Source: K189A clade bacterium
Lineage (GTDB): Bacteria > Pseudomonadota > Gammaproteobacteria > Pseudomonadales > Azotimanducaceae
DNA length: 37,160 nucleotides
Direction: 5' to 3'
Assembly (NCBI GenBank): GCA_902613475.1
Contig: CACMHG010000019.1
Span: 1-37,160 of the forward strand
Shown here: in pieces, positions 8,767 to 17,756 of the stretch
How positions within the stretch are numbered: position 1 is the first letter of the stretch
Layout of the letters: every line of letters begins with the position of its first letter
Notes under the pieces: generated by a model
Databases searched by the model: none
What the model saw: only the letters and a program-made list of their open reading frames with translations
What the model was told of the DNA's origin: nothing
Translations under genes and position numbers: made by a program

Positions 8767-9932
8767 CACCGAGTTTCGTATATATCGGTGTATGGGCATT
8801 TGTGATTGGCCTACATTCTCTAAATTTGATCGCCTTCTACGAAAAACCTAATTTTCAGTTTATTCAGATCCAAATAAGCATTTTTATCTTTTTGTTGTTT
8901 AGTGAATTTTTTGTAAAGGTATTGAACCGCGGGCGTCATTACTCTATGCAAAGAATAGCCTTTGACTCTCTTCCGTTAAATCGCATTAACAAGCCTTTGT
9001 TACCGCTTCTGATAATGATGTTTTTAGTTGACTCAATTTATAGCGGTGGAATACCGCTCATATGGGTGTTATTGGGTGACGCGAGAACGCATAGTGATTT
9101 TGGCATGCCAACGTTTCACGGTCTTTTTCATGGATTATTGTTGTTTTTCGTGACGTGTTCTTTTTTGCTGTATAGATTAAAATGCCAGCCTAAGAGAAAT
9201 TTGCAACATGTATTATTTTTCTTCCTTTACGTGGTTCTTGTATTTAATAGAGGGATCGCAATTATCTTCGCGATACAAGCAGTTTTCATTTATATAGTAA
9301 CCTCTGAAAAAATCAGCTTCGCGAAGTATTTCAAAATAGGAGCTGGGACTGGAGCGGCAATATACCTGTTCGGATTGCTGGGTAATTTTAGGAGCGGAGG
9401 CAACGTTTTTTCTAACGCGGTCAGTGATGGTGGGGCTCAGGTATTTGGGGTCGTGCCGGAAAGCCTTATTTGGTTCTATGTTTATGCAACCGGTGGGTTA
9501 AATAATCTTCTTTATAATTTGGAAACGGTTTCACCGAATTTTTTGCCAATTTACACCCTTTCAAAATTACTCCCCTCCATTGGTTATACGATGTTAGGAC
9601 TGCCGCAAGCCTACGGGACTTTTGCGCTTGCAGACGGGAGATTGACGGTGTCTACTGCCTTCCAAGGGTTAGTGTCAGATTTTGGAGCGCCGGGTATTTT
9701 GCTGTATGTACCTGTATTGGTGCTTGCTCAAATTGCATATCGAAAATGTTTGAAACGTACTTCGATCGTTGCGTTTCTATTCTATGCGATGTTCATGCAG
9801 ACTATAATTATGAGCCCTTATGTGGACACGGTCTTTTATCTCACGTTCTTGTTACAGCTTACCCTGGTAGGGCTCTTTTCTCTGAGGAATAAGCCTAGAG
9901 AATTTATTGTTCGGCGGAATGAACTAAATTAA
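8763..9932 (+). CDS. wzy: Wzy-like O-antigen polymerase (multi-pass membrane protein)
   Basis: This is a 389-residue, very hydrophobic protein with about ten predicted membrane segments and a larger periplasmic-type loop in the middle, around residues 200-280. That is the architecture of Wzy polymerases, which join repeat units on undecaprenyl diphosphate in the periplasm. The loop includes GNFRSGGNVFSNAVSDGG, and the C-terminal half has YVDTVFYLTFLLQL. Wzy proteins share little sequence, so the call rests on topology and on its position between two GT genes in a locus with a Wzx. The start is GTG, overlapping the GT stop (GTGA). Its own stop overlaps the next ATG by 1 nt (TAATG). An oligosaccharide-modifying membrane acyltransferase is less likely because no acyltransferase-3 motifs are visible. 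Confidence 0.75.
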   Translation: MTPSFVYIGVWAFVIGLHSLNLIAFYEKPNFQFIQIQISIFIFLLFSEFFVKVLNRGRHYSMQRIAFDSLPLNRINKPLLPLLIMMFLVDSIYSGGIPLIWVLLGDARTHSDFGMPTFHGLFHGLLLFFVTCSFLLYRLKCQPKRNLQHVLFFFLYVVLVFNRGIAIIFAIQAVFIYIVTSEKISFAKYFKIGAGTGAAIYLFGLLGNFRSGGNVFSNAVSDGGAQVFGVVPESLIWFYVYATGGLNNLLYNLETVSPNFLPIYTLSKLLPSIGYTMLGLPQAYGTFALADGRLTVSTAFQGLVSDFGAPGILLYVPVLVLAQIAYRKCLKRTSIVAFLFYAMFMQTIIMSPYVDTVFYLTFLLQLTLVGLFSLRNKPREFIVRRNELN

Positions 9933-10834
9933 TGAAAAGCACGGTTTCTCAATGCGACGATAGTGTTGTTCAAATCTTCATACCATGCTTCAACGCAGAG
10001 AAGACTCTGCCAATGACCTTGTCGAGTATATTGGCACAGACGACTGAAAATTATAACGTCACGTTGGTTGATAATGCTTCGTCTGATCAATCGACTTCTC
10101 TTATCACAGCGCTAAATGACCAAAGATTTTCTGTAATACGATTCGAAGAAAACGTGTCTTTGGGCGCAAATTTCAATCGTTGCATAGACCGTGCGTCGGC
10201 AAAGTACTTCTGCATTATGCATGCTGATGATGAGTATGAGCCGAATTATTTAAAAAATATGATTTATGCCTTGGATAGTTATCCTTCCGTTACCATGGCA
10301 TTTTGTAATGCGAACATAATAGATGAAGATTCCTCTCGTCGATTTTCACTTAAAAATCAAATAAAAAAACGTGCGTCTAAACTCAAAACGCAACGATATG
10401 TTGGTGAAAAGGGGGTTCTGTGGATTTCCGACTATAATAAAGTAATAGCTCCTAGTGTTATGTTTAGGACGTCGGCGAGGCGTTTTTTTGAATCTTACCG
10501 AAATGACCTTAAATTTACGCTGGATTGGGACCTGTATTTTCGGATTTTACAGAACGGTGGTGAGTTACTTCATGTTAATGAAACACTGTTCAATTACAGA
10601 GTTCATAAAAACCAGCAAACGGCAGCGCTCATCGCGTCAATGGAGAAGTATTATGAGATGCGAACAATTTTGGATCGTATCTATTCGGAATTGGATAATG
10701 TTAGCCTGAGTCTGCGTTCGAGAAAATATTGTTCATTAAGTCTCACCATATTTATGGATGCCTTTAAAGATTTGTATAGTTTTAGGTTTAACCATGCTAA
10801 GCAAAAGATTCGATATCTCAAGACGATTTTATAA
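9932..10834 (+). CDS. Family 2 glycosyltransferase (second repeat-unit GT)
   Basis: This is a second GT-A fold glycosyltransferase of 300 residues. Motifs in order are VQIFIPCFNAEKTLPMTL, VTLVDNASSDQST and CIMHADDEYEPNYL (the DxD-like metal-binding site), then LDWDLYFRIL, which resembles the ED-containing acceptor region of GT2 enzymes. It differs clearly from the GT at 7822 and is not a recent duplicate. Its ATG overlaps the wzy stop (TAATG), so the two are translationally coupled. With the initiating transferase at 17757 and the GT at 7822, it gives three sugar-adding enzymes in view. Confidence 0.9.
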   Translation: MKSTVSQCDDSVVQIFIPCFNAEKTLPMTLSSILAQTTENYNVTLVDNASSDQSTSLITALNDQRFSVIRFEENVSLGANFNRCIDRASAKYFCIMHADDEYEPNYLKNMIYALDSYPSVTMAFCNANIIDEDSSRRFSLKNQIKKRASKLKTQRYVGEKGVLWISDYNKVIAPSVMFRTSARRFFESYRNDLKFTLDWDLYFRILQNGGELLHVNETLFNYRVHKNQQTAALIASMEKYYEMRTILDRIYSELDNVSLSLRSRKYCSLSLTIFMDAFKDLYSFRFNHAKQKIRYLKTIL

Positions 10835-10859
10835 ATAAGCGTTTATTGGAGTGGAGCAT

Positions 10860-11633
10860 ATGAAAGCTGTGATTTTGGCGGGCGGATTCGGAACCAGGAT
10901 TGCAGAGGAAACCAGTCTTAAACCCAAACCGATGATCGAAATCGGCGGTATGCCAATTCTGTGGCATATCATGAAGATCTATTCTCATTACGGGATTAAC
11001 GACTTTATCATCTGCTGTGGTTATAAAGGCTATGTTATTAAAGAATATTTTTCGAATTACTTTTTGCATAATTCCGATGTGACTTTCGATCTTTCGACCA
11101 ACGAAATGCAGATACATGATCAGAAGGCCGAGTCGTGGAATGTGACACTCGTAGACACAGGCGAAGAAACTATGACAGGCGGTCGTTTAAAGCGGGTGAA
11201 GCGTTACCTAAATCAAGACGAGGACTTTTGTTTTACCTATGGGGATGGATTGAGTGATGTTGATATAGGTGAGTTGTTAGCTTTTCATGAGGCGGAAAGT
11301 GTTTTGGCGACAGTTACTGGAATTTATCCTCCCGGTCGTTTCGGGGCGTTGGAATTATCTGGTAATAAAGTTAAGAGTTTCAGAGAGAAACCAAACGGAG
11401 ATGGAGCCATGATTAATGGAGGCTTTTTTGTGTTATCCCCTAGAGTTATAGACCTTATTGCCGGTGATGACACGGTTTGGGAGCGGGAGCCGCTCGAAGC
11501 CTTGGTAAGATCTAATGACCTAGCTGTATACCAGCACCACAAGTTTTGGCAGCCGATGGACACTCTTAGGGATATGAGGCACTTAGAGGAGCTCTGGGCC
11601 AGTCGGTCGGCACCATGGAAGGTGTGGTCTTGA
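10860..11633 (+). CDS. rfbF: Glucose-1-phosphate cytidylyltransferase
   Basis: RfbF (DdhA) makes CDP-glucose from CTP and glucose-1-phosphate, the first step of CDP-6-deoxyhexose pathways. The nucleotidyltransferase loop is LAGGFGTR at residues 6-13. The RfbF-specific stretches are clear: SLKPKPMIEIGG, PILWHIMKIYS, CGYKGYVIKEYF, and FCFTYGDGLSDVDI in the middle. I chose ATG 10860, which gives the usual 257 residues and has GGAG just upstream; a GTG at 10851 in frame would add three residues. It starts a new cassette 25 nt after the second GT and overlaps rfbG by 19 nt. Confusion with RmlA is unlikely because the RfbF-type internal sequence is distinctive. Confidence 0.95.
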   Translation: MKAVILAGGFGTRIAEETSLKPKPMIEIGGMPILWHIMKIYSHYGINDFIICCGYKGYVIKEYFSNYFLHNSDVTFDLSTNEMQIHDQKAESWNVTLVDTGEETMTGGRLKRVKRYLNQDEDFCFTYGDGLSDVDIGELLAFHEAESVLATVTGIYPPGRFGALELSGNKVKSFREKPNGDGAMINGGFFVLSPRVIDLIAGDDTVWEREPLEALVRSNDLAVYQHHKFWQPMDTLRDMRHLEELWASRSAPWKVWS

Positions 11634-12715
11634 GTTGGGATACATCTCTCAGAGAGACGTTGCGAGGCAAGAAGATCTTCGTAACCGGACATAATGGTTT
11701 CAAGGGAAGTTGGTTAGTTAATTGGCTCGTTCGTTATGATTGTGAAGTGGTAGGGTATTCGTTGAGCTTGCCTGCTAGGTCGTTGTATGAGGATGCCGGT
11801 CTGAATACCATCGTCGAGCGTGAATACGTTGGTGATATACGCGATTTTGAGTCAATTAACAAAAGCCTAAGGGAGGTTCGACCGGATTTAATTTTTCATT
11901 TGGCGGCGCAGCCACTTGTGAGGTTAAGTTATAAAGAACCATTAGATACATGGAGTACAAACGTGCTTGGCACAGCTGCGGTACTACAAGCCGCCAGATC
12001 GTGCCAAAGCGTTCGAGCTGTGCTTGTCGTTACCTCCGATAAGTGCTACGAAAATATGGAATGGGTATGGGGGTATCGTGAGAGCGATAGACTGGGTGGG
12101 CATGATCCCTACAGCGCCAGTAAGGCAGCAGCTGAACTAGTTGTATCCAGCTTTAAAAAAAGTTTTTTTGATGCAGACGGTCCCTCTATATGCAGTGCTC
12201 GTGCAGGGAATGTTATCGGAGGCGGGGATTGGAGCGAGGATCGATTAGTTCCCGATGCGATCCGGGCGATTGAACAAAAAAAAGAGCTCTTAATCAGAAG
12301 CCCACTGGCCACGCGTCCGTGGCAACACGTCCTTGATTGTTTGCAGGGCTATCTCTTGCTTGCTGCGGCGTTGCTAGATGATCCGTCCTCATTAACCGGT
12401 ACCCCGGCGTTCAATTTTGGACCTGACTCTACCGGGAACCTTGAGGTGGCCGAGTTTTTGAAGCGAATGAATAAAGATTTACCAGAATTAAAATGGTCAA
12501 CGTTAGAAAACTCCGAACGTAAAACTCATCCACATGAAGCTGGATTTCTTTACTTGGATTCAAGTCTATCTCGAAAGACGCTTGGTTGGTGTCCCAGATG
12601 GGATGTAAACAAAGCAATATCAGCTACTTCTGATTGGTACACGAGGTTTATGGATCGATCAGAGAGGGCCGACGATTTAATAAAGAGGCAACTTGAGGAA
12701 TATTTACGAGAATGA
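11615..12715 (+). CDS. rfbG: CDP-glucose 4,6-dehydratase
   Basis: RfbG (DdhB) converts CDP-glucose to CDP-4-keto-6-deoxyglucose with tightly bound NAD+. It is an extended SDR: TGHNGFKG at 24-31, HLAAQPLVRLSY near 95-106, TSDKCYEN at 140-147, and the catalytic Tyr166/Lys170 in YSASK, preceded by WGYRESDRLGGHDP. These are the typical CDP-glucose dehydratase signatures, distinct from RmlB. At 366 residues it is full length. ATG 11615 overlaps the rfbF stop; GTG 11624 and TTG 11630 are alternative starts that would shorten an otherwise long N-terminus. The product feeds the following methyltransferase, epimerase and reductase genes. Confidence 0.94.
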   Translation: MEGVVLSWDTSLRETLRGKKIFVTGHNGFKGSWLVNWLVRYDCEVVGYSLSLPARSLYEDAGLNTIVEREYVGDIRDFESINKSLREVRPDLIFHLAAQPLVRLSYKEPLDTWSTNVLGTAAVLQAARSCQSVRAVLVVTSDKCYENMEWVWGYRESDRLGGHDPYSASKAAAELVVSSFKKSFFDADGPSICSARAGNVIGGGDWSEDRLVPDAIRAIEQKKELLIRSPLATRPWQHVLDCLQGYLLLAAALLDDPSSLTGTPAFNFGPDSTGNLEVAEFLKRMNKDLPELKWSTLENSERKTHPHEAGFLYLDSSLSRKTLGWCPRWDVNKAISATSDWYTRFMDRSERADDLIKRQLEEYLRE

Positions 12716-13947
12716 GTTTAAAAAAGTGCCAATCATGTGATGCGCCGTTAGAAACCGTTGTTTGTGATTTAGGACTCTCACCGGTCTCGAACGCGTTTAT
12801 TAAATTGCAAGACTCTGAAAAACCTGAAGTCTTTTACCCATTAAAAGCTTGTGTCTGCGTAAAATGTTGGTTGGTTCAACTCGAAAGCAGCCCAGAATCC
12901 TCCGTACATTTTCACGAAGATTATGTTTATTTTTCATCTTTTTCCGCGGGATGGCTAAAACATGCACGTAACTATGTGGATATGGTGATTCAACGCTTTG
13001 ATCTGAATGGGGAAAGCCATGTAATTGAGGTCGCTAGTAACGATGGGTATTTACTTCAAAATTTTGTCGCCTCAGGCATTCCATGCCTCGGAATTGAACC
13101 AACGTCGAATACTGCTAAAGCGGCCCGGGCGAAGGGTATCGAAACGCGGGAGGTTTTTTTTGGTCTGAATGTCGCTAAGCAGTTGGTTGCTGAGGGCAGA
13201 AAAGCAGATCTGCTATTAGGGAATAACGTATTTGCTCATGTCCCTGATATCAATGATTTTGTTAGCGGTATGTCGTGTATTTTGAACGATAAGGGCGTGA
13301 TCACACTTGAATTTCCCCACCTGCTCGAGCTACTGCAGAATAATCAGTTCGATACAATCTACCACGAGCACTACAGTTACTTATCTTTAATGGCAATCCT
13401 GCCTATTTTTTCGAGGTTCGGATTGCGCGTGTTCGAAGTTGAACAAATTGATACACACGGGGGAAGCCTCAGAGTTTATGTCTGCCACGATTCTGCTCAA
13501 TTCGAAACATCTACCTCTGTTAATTCGGTCTTCGCTCTAGAAACTAATGCGGGGTTGAATCGCGTGAGTACTTACGTCAACTTTGCCGAAAAGGTGGCTG
13601 CGCGAAAGAGAGAAATACTAGAAGTATTGATTGATGCTAGAAATCGAGGCAAGACTATTGTGTGCTATGGAGCTGCTGCGAAAGGAAATACATTGCTTAA
13701 CTACTGTGGAATTGGCACTGATTTTATAGACTTCGTAGTCGACAAAAATAAAGCCAAGCAGAATAAATTATTGCCAGGCAGTAGAATACCGGTCTTAGAT
13801 CCAAAGATAGTTTTTGATAAAAAACCGGATTACCTTTTAATCCTACCGTGGAATATCAAGGACGAAGTAATGGATCAAATGGCGTATATACGTGACTGGG
13901 GGGGTAAATTTATCGTGCCAATTCCAAGCGTAGAGGTATTAGCTTGA
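12712..13947 (+). CDS. SAM-dependent sugar C-methyltransferase (TylC3/NovU/TcaB9 type)
   Basis: Enzymes of this family add a methyl group to a carbon next to the keto group of a nucleotide-linked 4-keto-6-deoxyhexose, usually C3. All three domains are visible. The N-terminal zinc site has Cys6 and Cys9 plus Cys49 and Cys52. The SAM-binding core has EVASNDGYL at 106-114. YHEHYSYLS at 217-225 carries the active-site Tyr/His/Glu cluster, and the C-terminal domain has CYGAAAKGNT near 330-340 and ends in a short beta segment. At 411 residues it is full length. It sits directly after rfbG with a 4-nt overlap, so the likely substrate is CDP-4-keto-6-deoxyglucose. C3 is the family precedent for the site; C5 is the alternative known from NovU. 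Confidence 0.9.
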   Translation: MSLKKCQSCDAPLETVVCDLGLSPVSNAFIKLQDSEKPEVFYPLKACVCVKCWLVQLESSPESSVHFHEDYVYFSSFSAGWLKHARNYVDMVIQRFDLNGESHVIEVASNDGYLLQNFVASGIPCLGIEPTSNTAKAARAKGIETREVFFGLNVAKQLVAEGRKADLLLGNNVFAHVPDINDFVSGMSCILNDKGVITLEFPHLLELLQNNQFDTIYHEHYSYLSLMAILPIFSRFGLRVFEVEQIDTHGGSLRVYVCHDSAQFETSTSVNSVFALETNAGLNRVSTYVNFAEKVAARKREILEVLIDARNRGKTIVCYGAAAKGNTLLNYCGIGTDFIDFVVDKNKAKQNKLLPGSRIPVLDPKIVFDKKPDYLLILPWNIKDEVMDQMAYIRDWGGKFIVPIPSVEVLA

Positions 13948-14492
13948 AATTTCTAAAGACACCACTAGAGAGTGCTTGGATTATCGAATTAGAGCCGCGG
14001 ATTGACTCACGCGGGTTCTTTGCAAGGACGGTTTGCCGTAATGAGTTTCGGACAATGGGAATAAAAGCGGAATTCGTGCAGCAGAGTGTTTCTCGTAATC
14101 GAAAAAAGGGAATTGTCCGGGGATTACATTTTCAAAGTTCGCCTTTTGAGGAAGATAAATTAATCAGAGTGACCCGAGGAGCTATTTTCGATGTGATTGT
14201 CGATTTGAGAGACGGATCCGATTCCTATGGTAATTGGTTCGGAGTTGAATTATCGGAACAAAATAATCGTCAATTGTTCGTTCCTAAAGGATTTGGGCAT
14301 GGGTTTCAAACGCTTAGTGATAAAGCGGATGTTTTCTATCAAATGACAGAATTTTATCAACCGAATGCAGGACGGTGCGTAAGATGGGATGACCCAGACA
14401 TCGGTGTCATGTGGCCGCTTGCGGTATCCAATTCAGATCGTTCGGTTCTTTCAGAAGCTGATTCGAAAGCACCGTTGCTGAAAGAGCTATGA
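13944..14492 (+). CDS. RmlC-like sugar 3,5-epimerase (CDP-pathway paralogue)
   Basis: This cupin of the dTDP-4-dehydrorhamnose 3,5-epimerase family has 182 residues. Key residues are present: DSRGFFART (21-29), IVRGLHFQ with catalytic His62, PKGFGHGF (114-121), and Tyr132 in VFYQMTEFY. The start is TTG 13944, overlapping the methyltransferase stop by 4 nt, and it gives the standard N-terminus MKFLKTPLESAW. Because it lies inside the CDP cassette after a C-methyltransferase, it probably epimerises a 3-C-methyl-4-keto intermediate. C3 already carries two carbon substituents there, so only C5 inversion is chemically expected, giving an L-sugar. It is clearly distinct from the second RmlC homologue at 31563, which is the better match to true RmlC. 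Confidence 0.9.
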   Translation: MKFLKTPLESAWIIELEPRIDSRGFFARTVCRNEFRTMGIKAEFVQQSVSRNRKKGIVRGLHFQSSPFEEDKLIRVTRGAIFDVIVDLRDGSDSYGNWFGVELSEQNNRQLFVPKGFGHGFQTLSDKADVFYQMTEFYQPNAGRCVRWDDPDIGVMWPLAVSNSDRSVLSEADSKAPLLKEL

Positions 14493-15358
14493 AACCGGTC
14501 GGTCTTAAAGTCGCTGTGTCAGGCGCAAGCGGTTTTGTGGGTAGGCATGTGGTGAAGGAACTCTTAAGTCTAGGGTGCTCGGTTATCGTAGTAGGACGAA
14601 ACCGCCAATATTTCGAAGAGTTGAAGGGTCTGGTCAACATAGTAGAAATGGACGTGGAAGAAAGGATTACTGATATTTATCAACGCCTTGGAAGCCCAGA
14701 CGTATTAATACATTTGGCATGGAGTGGATTGCCGAATTATAAATCGGTACATCACATAGATACGGAATATTTCAATCAATATTGGTTTCTAAGGGGGCTC
14801 GTTAGAGACGGCTTGAAGTCGCTTGTAGTGGCGGGCACCTGTTTTGAGTACGGGCTTCAGAATGGGCGGTTATCTGAAGAGATAGTTTGTGAGCCAGTGA
14901 ATCCCTATGGATTTGCGAAAAACTGTTTGCGAAGAAGTTTAGAATTTCTGAAAGACGAATACGAATTTGATTTTGTTTGGGCGAGGCTCTTTTATCTCTT
15001 CGGCGAAGGTCAGGCCCCAACGTCCCTTCTTCCGCAGTTAGAGAAAGCAGTTGAAAGTAAGCAAAATTCGTTCGATATGTCTGGAGGTGAGCAGCTGCGC
15101 GACTTTATGAGTGTTGTGGAGGTTGCAAAGGTGTTAGTGAAGCTGGCTCTTAGCCGGGCAGATTTGGGCATTATTAATATTTGTTCTGGCGCTCCACGAT
15201 CGGTAAGAAGCCTGGTAGAAGGATTCATTGCGGAAAATGGTTGGAATATAAAACTCAATTTAGGTCGTTATCCTTATCCAGATTACGAGCCTTTTGCGTT
15301 CTGGGGAGATCGCAGGAAGTTGGATACTTACTTGGATTCGACAGCCATAAATGAATAA
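14489..15358 (+). CDS. NAD-dependent epimerase/dehydratase-family 4-ketoreductase
   Basis: This is an extended SDR of 289 residues with GASGFVG at 12-18 and the catalytic pair Tyr140/Lys144 in NPYGFAK, preceded by GTCFEYG in place of the usual Ser-rich strand. A DFMSV motif occurs in the C-terminal half. Being last in the CDP cassette, it is expected to reduce the 4-keto group of the methylated, epimerised sugar to give the finished CDP-6-deoxy-3-C-methylhexose. ATG 14489 overlaps the epimerase stop (ATGA). Whether it gives the axial or equatorial alcohol cannot be read. The catalytic Ser/Thr is probably Thr117 in GTCFEYG. After its stop there is a 251-nt gap. Confidence 0.85.
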   Translation: MKPVGLKVAVSGASGFVGRHVVKELLSLGCSVIVVGRNRQYFEELKGLVNIVEMDVEERITDIYQRLGSPDVLIHLAWSGLPNYKSVHHIDTEYFNQYWFLRGLVRDGLKSLVVAGTCFEYGLQNGRLSEEIVCEPVNPYGFAKNCLRRSLEFLKDEYEFDFVWARLFYLFGEGQAPTSLLPQLEKAVESKQNSFDMSGGEQLRDFMSVVEVAKVLVKLALSRADLGIINICSGAPRSVRSLVEGFIAENGWNIKLNLGRYPYPDYEPFAFWGDRRKLDTYLDSTAINE

Positions 15359-15609
15359 TCGCATTGGTCTCGAGGAAATCATCGTTTTTCATAACATCCG
15401 CTCAGCGCACGCAGTCTACGTTTTGTGATCGCCGCTCTGCGTGAGTGGTTTATTTTTGAGGATATTAGCTCTGATTATGGCTAAGTTATTCTTTTGGGTG
15501 GCTTGATGCGTTCACAAAGTATTGAATCTCCTATCTATGTCTAATCTTTATTTTTAAAATCCCCAACTTTGTACAGAAAACCGAGAGGACTATTGTTCGT
15601 GGTTCAAAA
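15359..15609. other. Intergenic gap without a gene
   Basis: These 251 nt hold no credible gene. A 7-bp inverted repeat, CACGCAG (15408-15414) and CTGCGTG (15437-15443), is followed by a T-rich stretch. With a 22-nt loop it is at best a weak terminator for the CDP cassette. This is the largest gap inside the polysaccharide operon and may separate two transcription units. Confidence 0.5.
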
Positions 15610-16542
15610 ATGCCCAGAAAAATTCTAGTAACTGGATCCAACGGTTTTGTTGGCAAATCTTTATGCCCGATATTGCGCGACCGTGGCTTTGCTGTCCTTG
15701 GCTCCGTGCGCAGTAAGTGTACGGCCCCAGCTGAAGAAGGCTATGTTGTTATAAAAGGCTTGGAACCGAACACAAAGTGGAAAAGCGCGCTAGAAGGCTG
15801 TGATGTGGTTGTACATTTGGCCGGTCGTGCGCACAAGCTAAATGAAAAGCATGACGATTCTCTCGCTTTGTATAGAAGTATTAACACTCTTAGTACATTG
15901 AATCTCGCGCAGCAGGCCGCTGAATGTGGTGTCACCCGCTTCATATTTCTGAGTTCGGTTGGCGTCAACGGATCTATGACTTCTGGAAATGCGTTTCGGG
16001 ATTATGATTCTCCAGCACCTCATTCTCCATATGCTGTTTCGAAATTAGAAGCAGAAAATGGCCTTCTAAAAATCGCCAGTCGGACGAAGATGGACGTGGT
16101 TATTATCCGATCTCCTTTAATCTATGGTTTAGATGCACCTGGCAATATAGGGATGTTAGAGAAATGTATTAAGCTGGGAGTTCCGCTTCCATTCGGGTCA
16201 ATTTCAAATAAACGTAGTTTAGTTGCGATTGAAAATCTAATAAGCTTTATAATTGTTTGCATCGAGCATGAGAGAGCCGCAAATCAATTATTTCTCATTA
16301 GTGATAATGACGATTTATCCACTTTAGAAGTCGCGAAGGTCATCGGTAAACTGATGGGCAAAGAACCTTATATGATTAAGGTGTCTGTCCGTATTCTTTG
16401 GTTTATTCTTAAGCTTCTAGGTAGGGAAAAAATGGGTGTGAGTTTGATGTCAGACTTGCAGTTAGATATTGGTAGATCTTTGAAACTCCTCGACTGGACG
16501 CCTCCTTTTAGCCCTAAAGAATTAATCGAAAGCACAGGGTAA
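15610..16542 (+). CDS. WbpV-like NAD-dependent 4-ketoreductase (UDP-QuiNAc/FucNAc branch)
   Basis: This is an extended SDR of 310 residues: TGSNGFVG at 8-15, VVHLAGRAH at 67-75, FLSSVGVNG at 113-121 with the catalytic Ser, and Tyr141/Lys145 in SPYAVSK. The segment RSLVAIENL and the hydrophobic stretch around SVRILWFILKLLG match the WbpV/WbuV-type reductases. These reduce UDP-2-acetamido-2,6-dideoxy-4-ketohexose and commonly sit next to the initiating sugar-phosphate transferase. That neighbourhood is present: a 4,6-dehydratase at 16567 and a phosphoglycosyl transferase at 17757. Predicted product: UDP-N-acetylquinovosamine or its C4 epimer UDP-FucNAc. The family is firm and the product is inferred. 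Confidence 0.85.
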   Translation: MPRKILVTGSNGFVGKSLCPILRDRGFAVLGSVRSKCTAPAEEGYVVIKGLEPNTKWKSALEGCDVVVHLAGRAHKLNEKHDDSLALYRSINTLSTLNLAQQAAECGVTRFIFLSSVGVNGSMTSGNAFRDYDSPAPHSPYAVSKLEAENGLLKIASRTKMDVVIIRSPLIYGLDAPGNIGMLEKCIKLGVPLPFGSISNKRSLVAIENLISFIIVCIEHERAANQLFLISDNDDLSTLEVAKVIGKLMGKEPYMIKVSVRILWFILKLLGREKMGVSLMSDLQLDIGRSLKLLDWTPPFSPKELIESTG

Positions 16543-16566
16543 ATTCTTTAATACACCGGACTTTTT

Positions 16567-17754
16567 ATGGATTATTTAGCACTGATTGGTCGAAAAGAAG
16601 CGCTATTCGAAAATGACCTACTTAGATATCACGATGAACTGGGTTTAATGGTATCGAAATCGCGTTTTCTGGTAATTGGAGGGGCAGGCTCTATTGGTCA
16701 AGCGGTGGTAAGAGAAATATTTAAAAGAAACCCAAAGGTGCTCCACGTGGTTGACATATCAGAAAACAACATGGTCGAGCTCGTCCGCGACATTCGCAGT
16801 ACCTTGGGTTACGGGAGAGGTGACTTCAAAACCTTCGCGTTGGACTGTGGGAGTATTGAATTTGACTCTTTAGTAGCTTCAGAAGGCCCTTATGACTATG
16901 TTTTCAACCTGTCGGCGCTAAAGCATGTTAGAAGCGAGTCCGATCCACACACGTTAATGCGGATGACAATAACCAATATATTTAATACCGTTAAAACCTT
17001 ACGGTTATCTAAAGACATGGGTGCTAAGAAATATTTTTGTGTATCTACTGATAAGGCGGCCAACCCTGTGAATATGATGGGCGCTAGCAAGCGTATTATG
17101 GAGATGTTTTTGATGCGCGAAAGCATACATCAGACTATTTCTATGGCACGATTTGCCAATGTTGCATTCTCTGATGGGTCGCTTTTACATGGGTTCAATC
17201 AAAGATTCGCTAAAATGCAGCCACTCTCAGCCCCTGAAGACGTTCGCCGTTATTTTGTGACGCCGCAGGAATCTGGCGAACTTTGCCTGTTATCCGGACT
17301 ACTTGGCGAGAATAGGGATATTTTTTTTCCTAAGCTGAGTGAAAAACTTCATTTGATTACCTTTTCGGAAATTGCGAAACGATTTCTTGGTGACCGGGGG
17401 TATGAGCACTATGAATGTGAGTCCGAGGAGGAGGCTCGGGATAGAATCGAACAATTAATTGCTAAAAAGCAATGGCCTTGTTATTTCTTTACTAGCGACA
17501 CCACAGGCGAAAAAGACTTTGAGGAATTCTTCACTGATCAAGAAGATCTCGATACAGAGCGGTTCGATACAGTTGGGGTGATTCAAAATAAGCCGGAATT
17601 CGATGATGACGCTCTGAATAAATTTGAGAACGGCGTCGCCGCTCTTAGAGAAAAGCAAACGTGGACAAAAGAAGAAATTGTTAATTTGTATTTAAGCACC
17701 CTTCCTAATTTTGCTCATAAAGAAACTGGCAAATACCTCGACGAGAGGATGTAA
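16567..17754 (+). CDS. Short-form CapD/FlaA1-type UDP-HexNAc 4,6-dehydratase
   Basis: This protein belongs to the polysaccharide biosynthesis CapD-like family of extended SDRs. The cofactor loop is GGAGSIG at 38-44, followed by FNLSALKHVRSE near 113-124 and STDKA at 160-164. The catalytic motif is MxxxK (Met171/Lys175 in MMGASK), the substitution for YxxxK seen in WbpM/FlaA1 enzymes. SMARFANVAFSDGSL follows. At 395 residues it is the soluble short type, lacking the N-terminal membrane domain of WbpM. Residues 300-395 are acidic and less familiar. Predicted reaction: UDP-GlcNAc to UDP-2-acetamido-2,6-dideoxy-4-ketohexose, feeding the reductase at 15610. It starts 24 nt after that gene and ends 2 nt before the transferase gene. 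Confidence 0.85.
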   Translation: MDYLALIGRKEALFENDLLRYHDELGLMVSKSRFLVIGGAGSIGQAVVREIFKRNPKVLHVVDISENNMVELVRDIRSTLGYGRGDFKTFALDCGSIEFDSLVASEGPYDYVFNLSALKHVRSESDPHTLMRMTITNIFNTVKTLRLSKDMGAKKYFCVSTDKAANPVNMMGASKRIMEMFLMRESIHQTISMARFANVAFSDGSLLHGFNQRFAKMQPLSAPEDVRRYFVTPQESGELCLLSGLLGENRDIFFPKLSEKLHLITFSEIAKRFLGDRGYEHYECESEEEARDRIEQLIAKKQWPCYFFTSDTTGEKDFEEFFTDQEDLDTERFDTVGVIQNKPEFDDDALNKFENGVAALREKQTWTKEEIVNLYLSTLPNFAHKETGKYLDERM

Positions 17755-17756
17755 TT

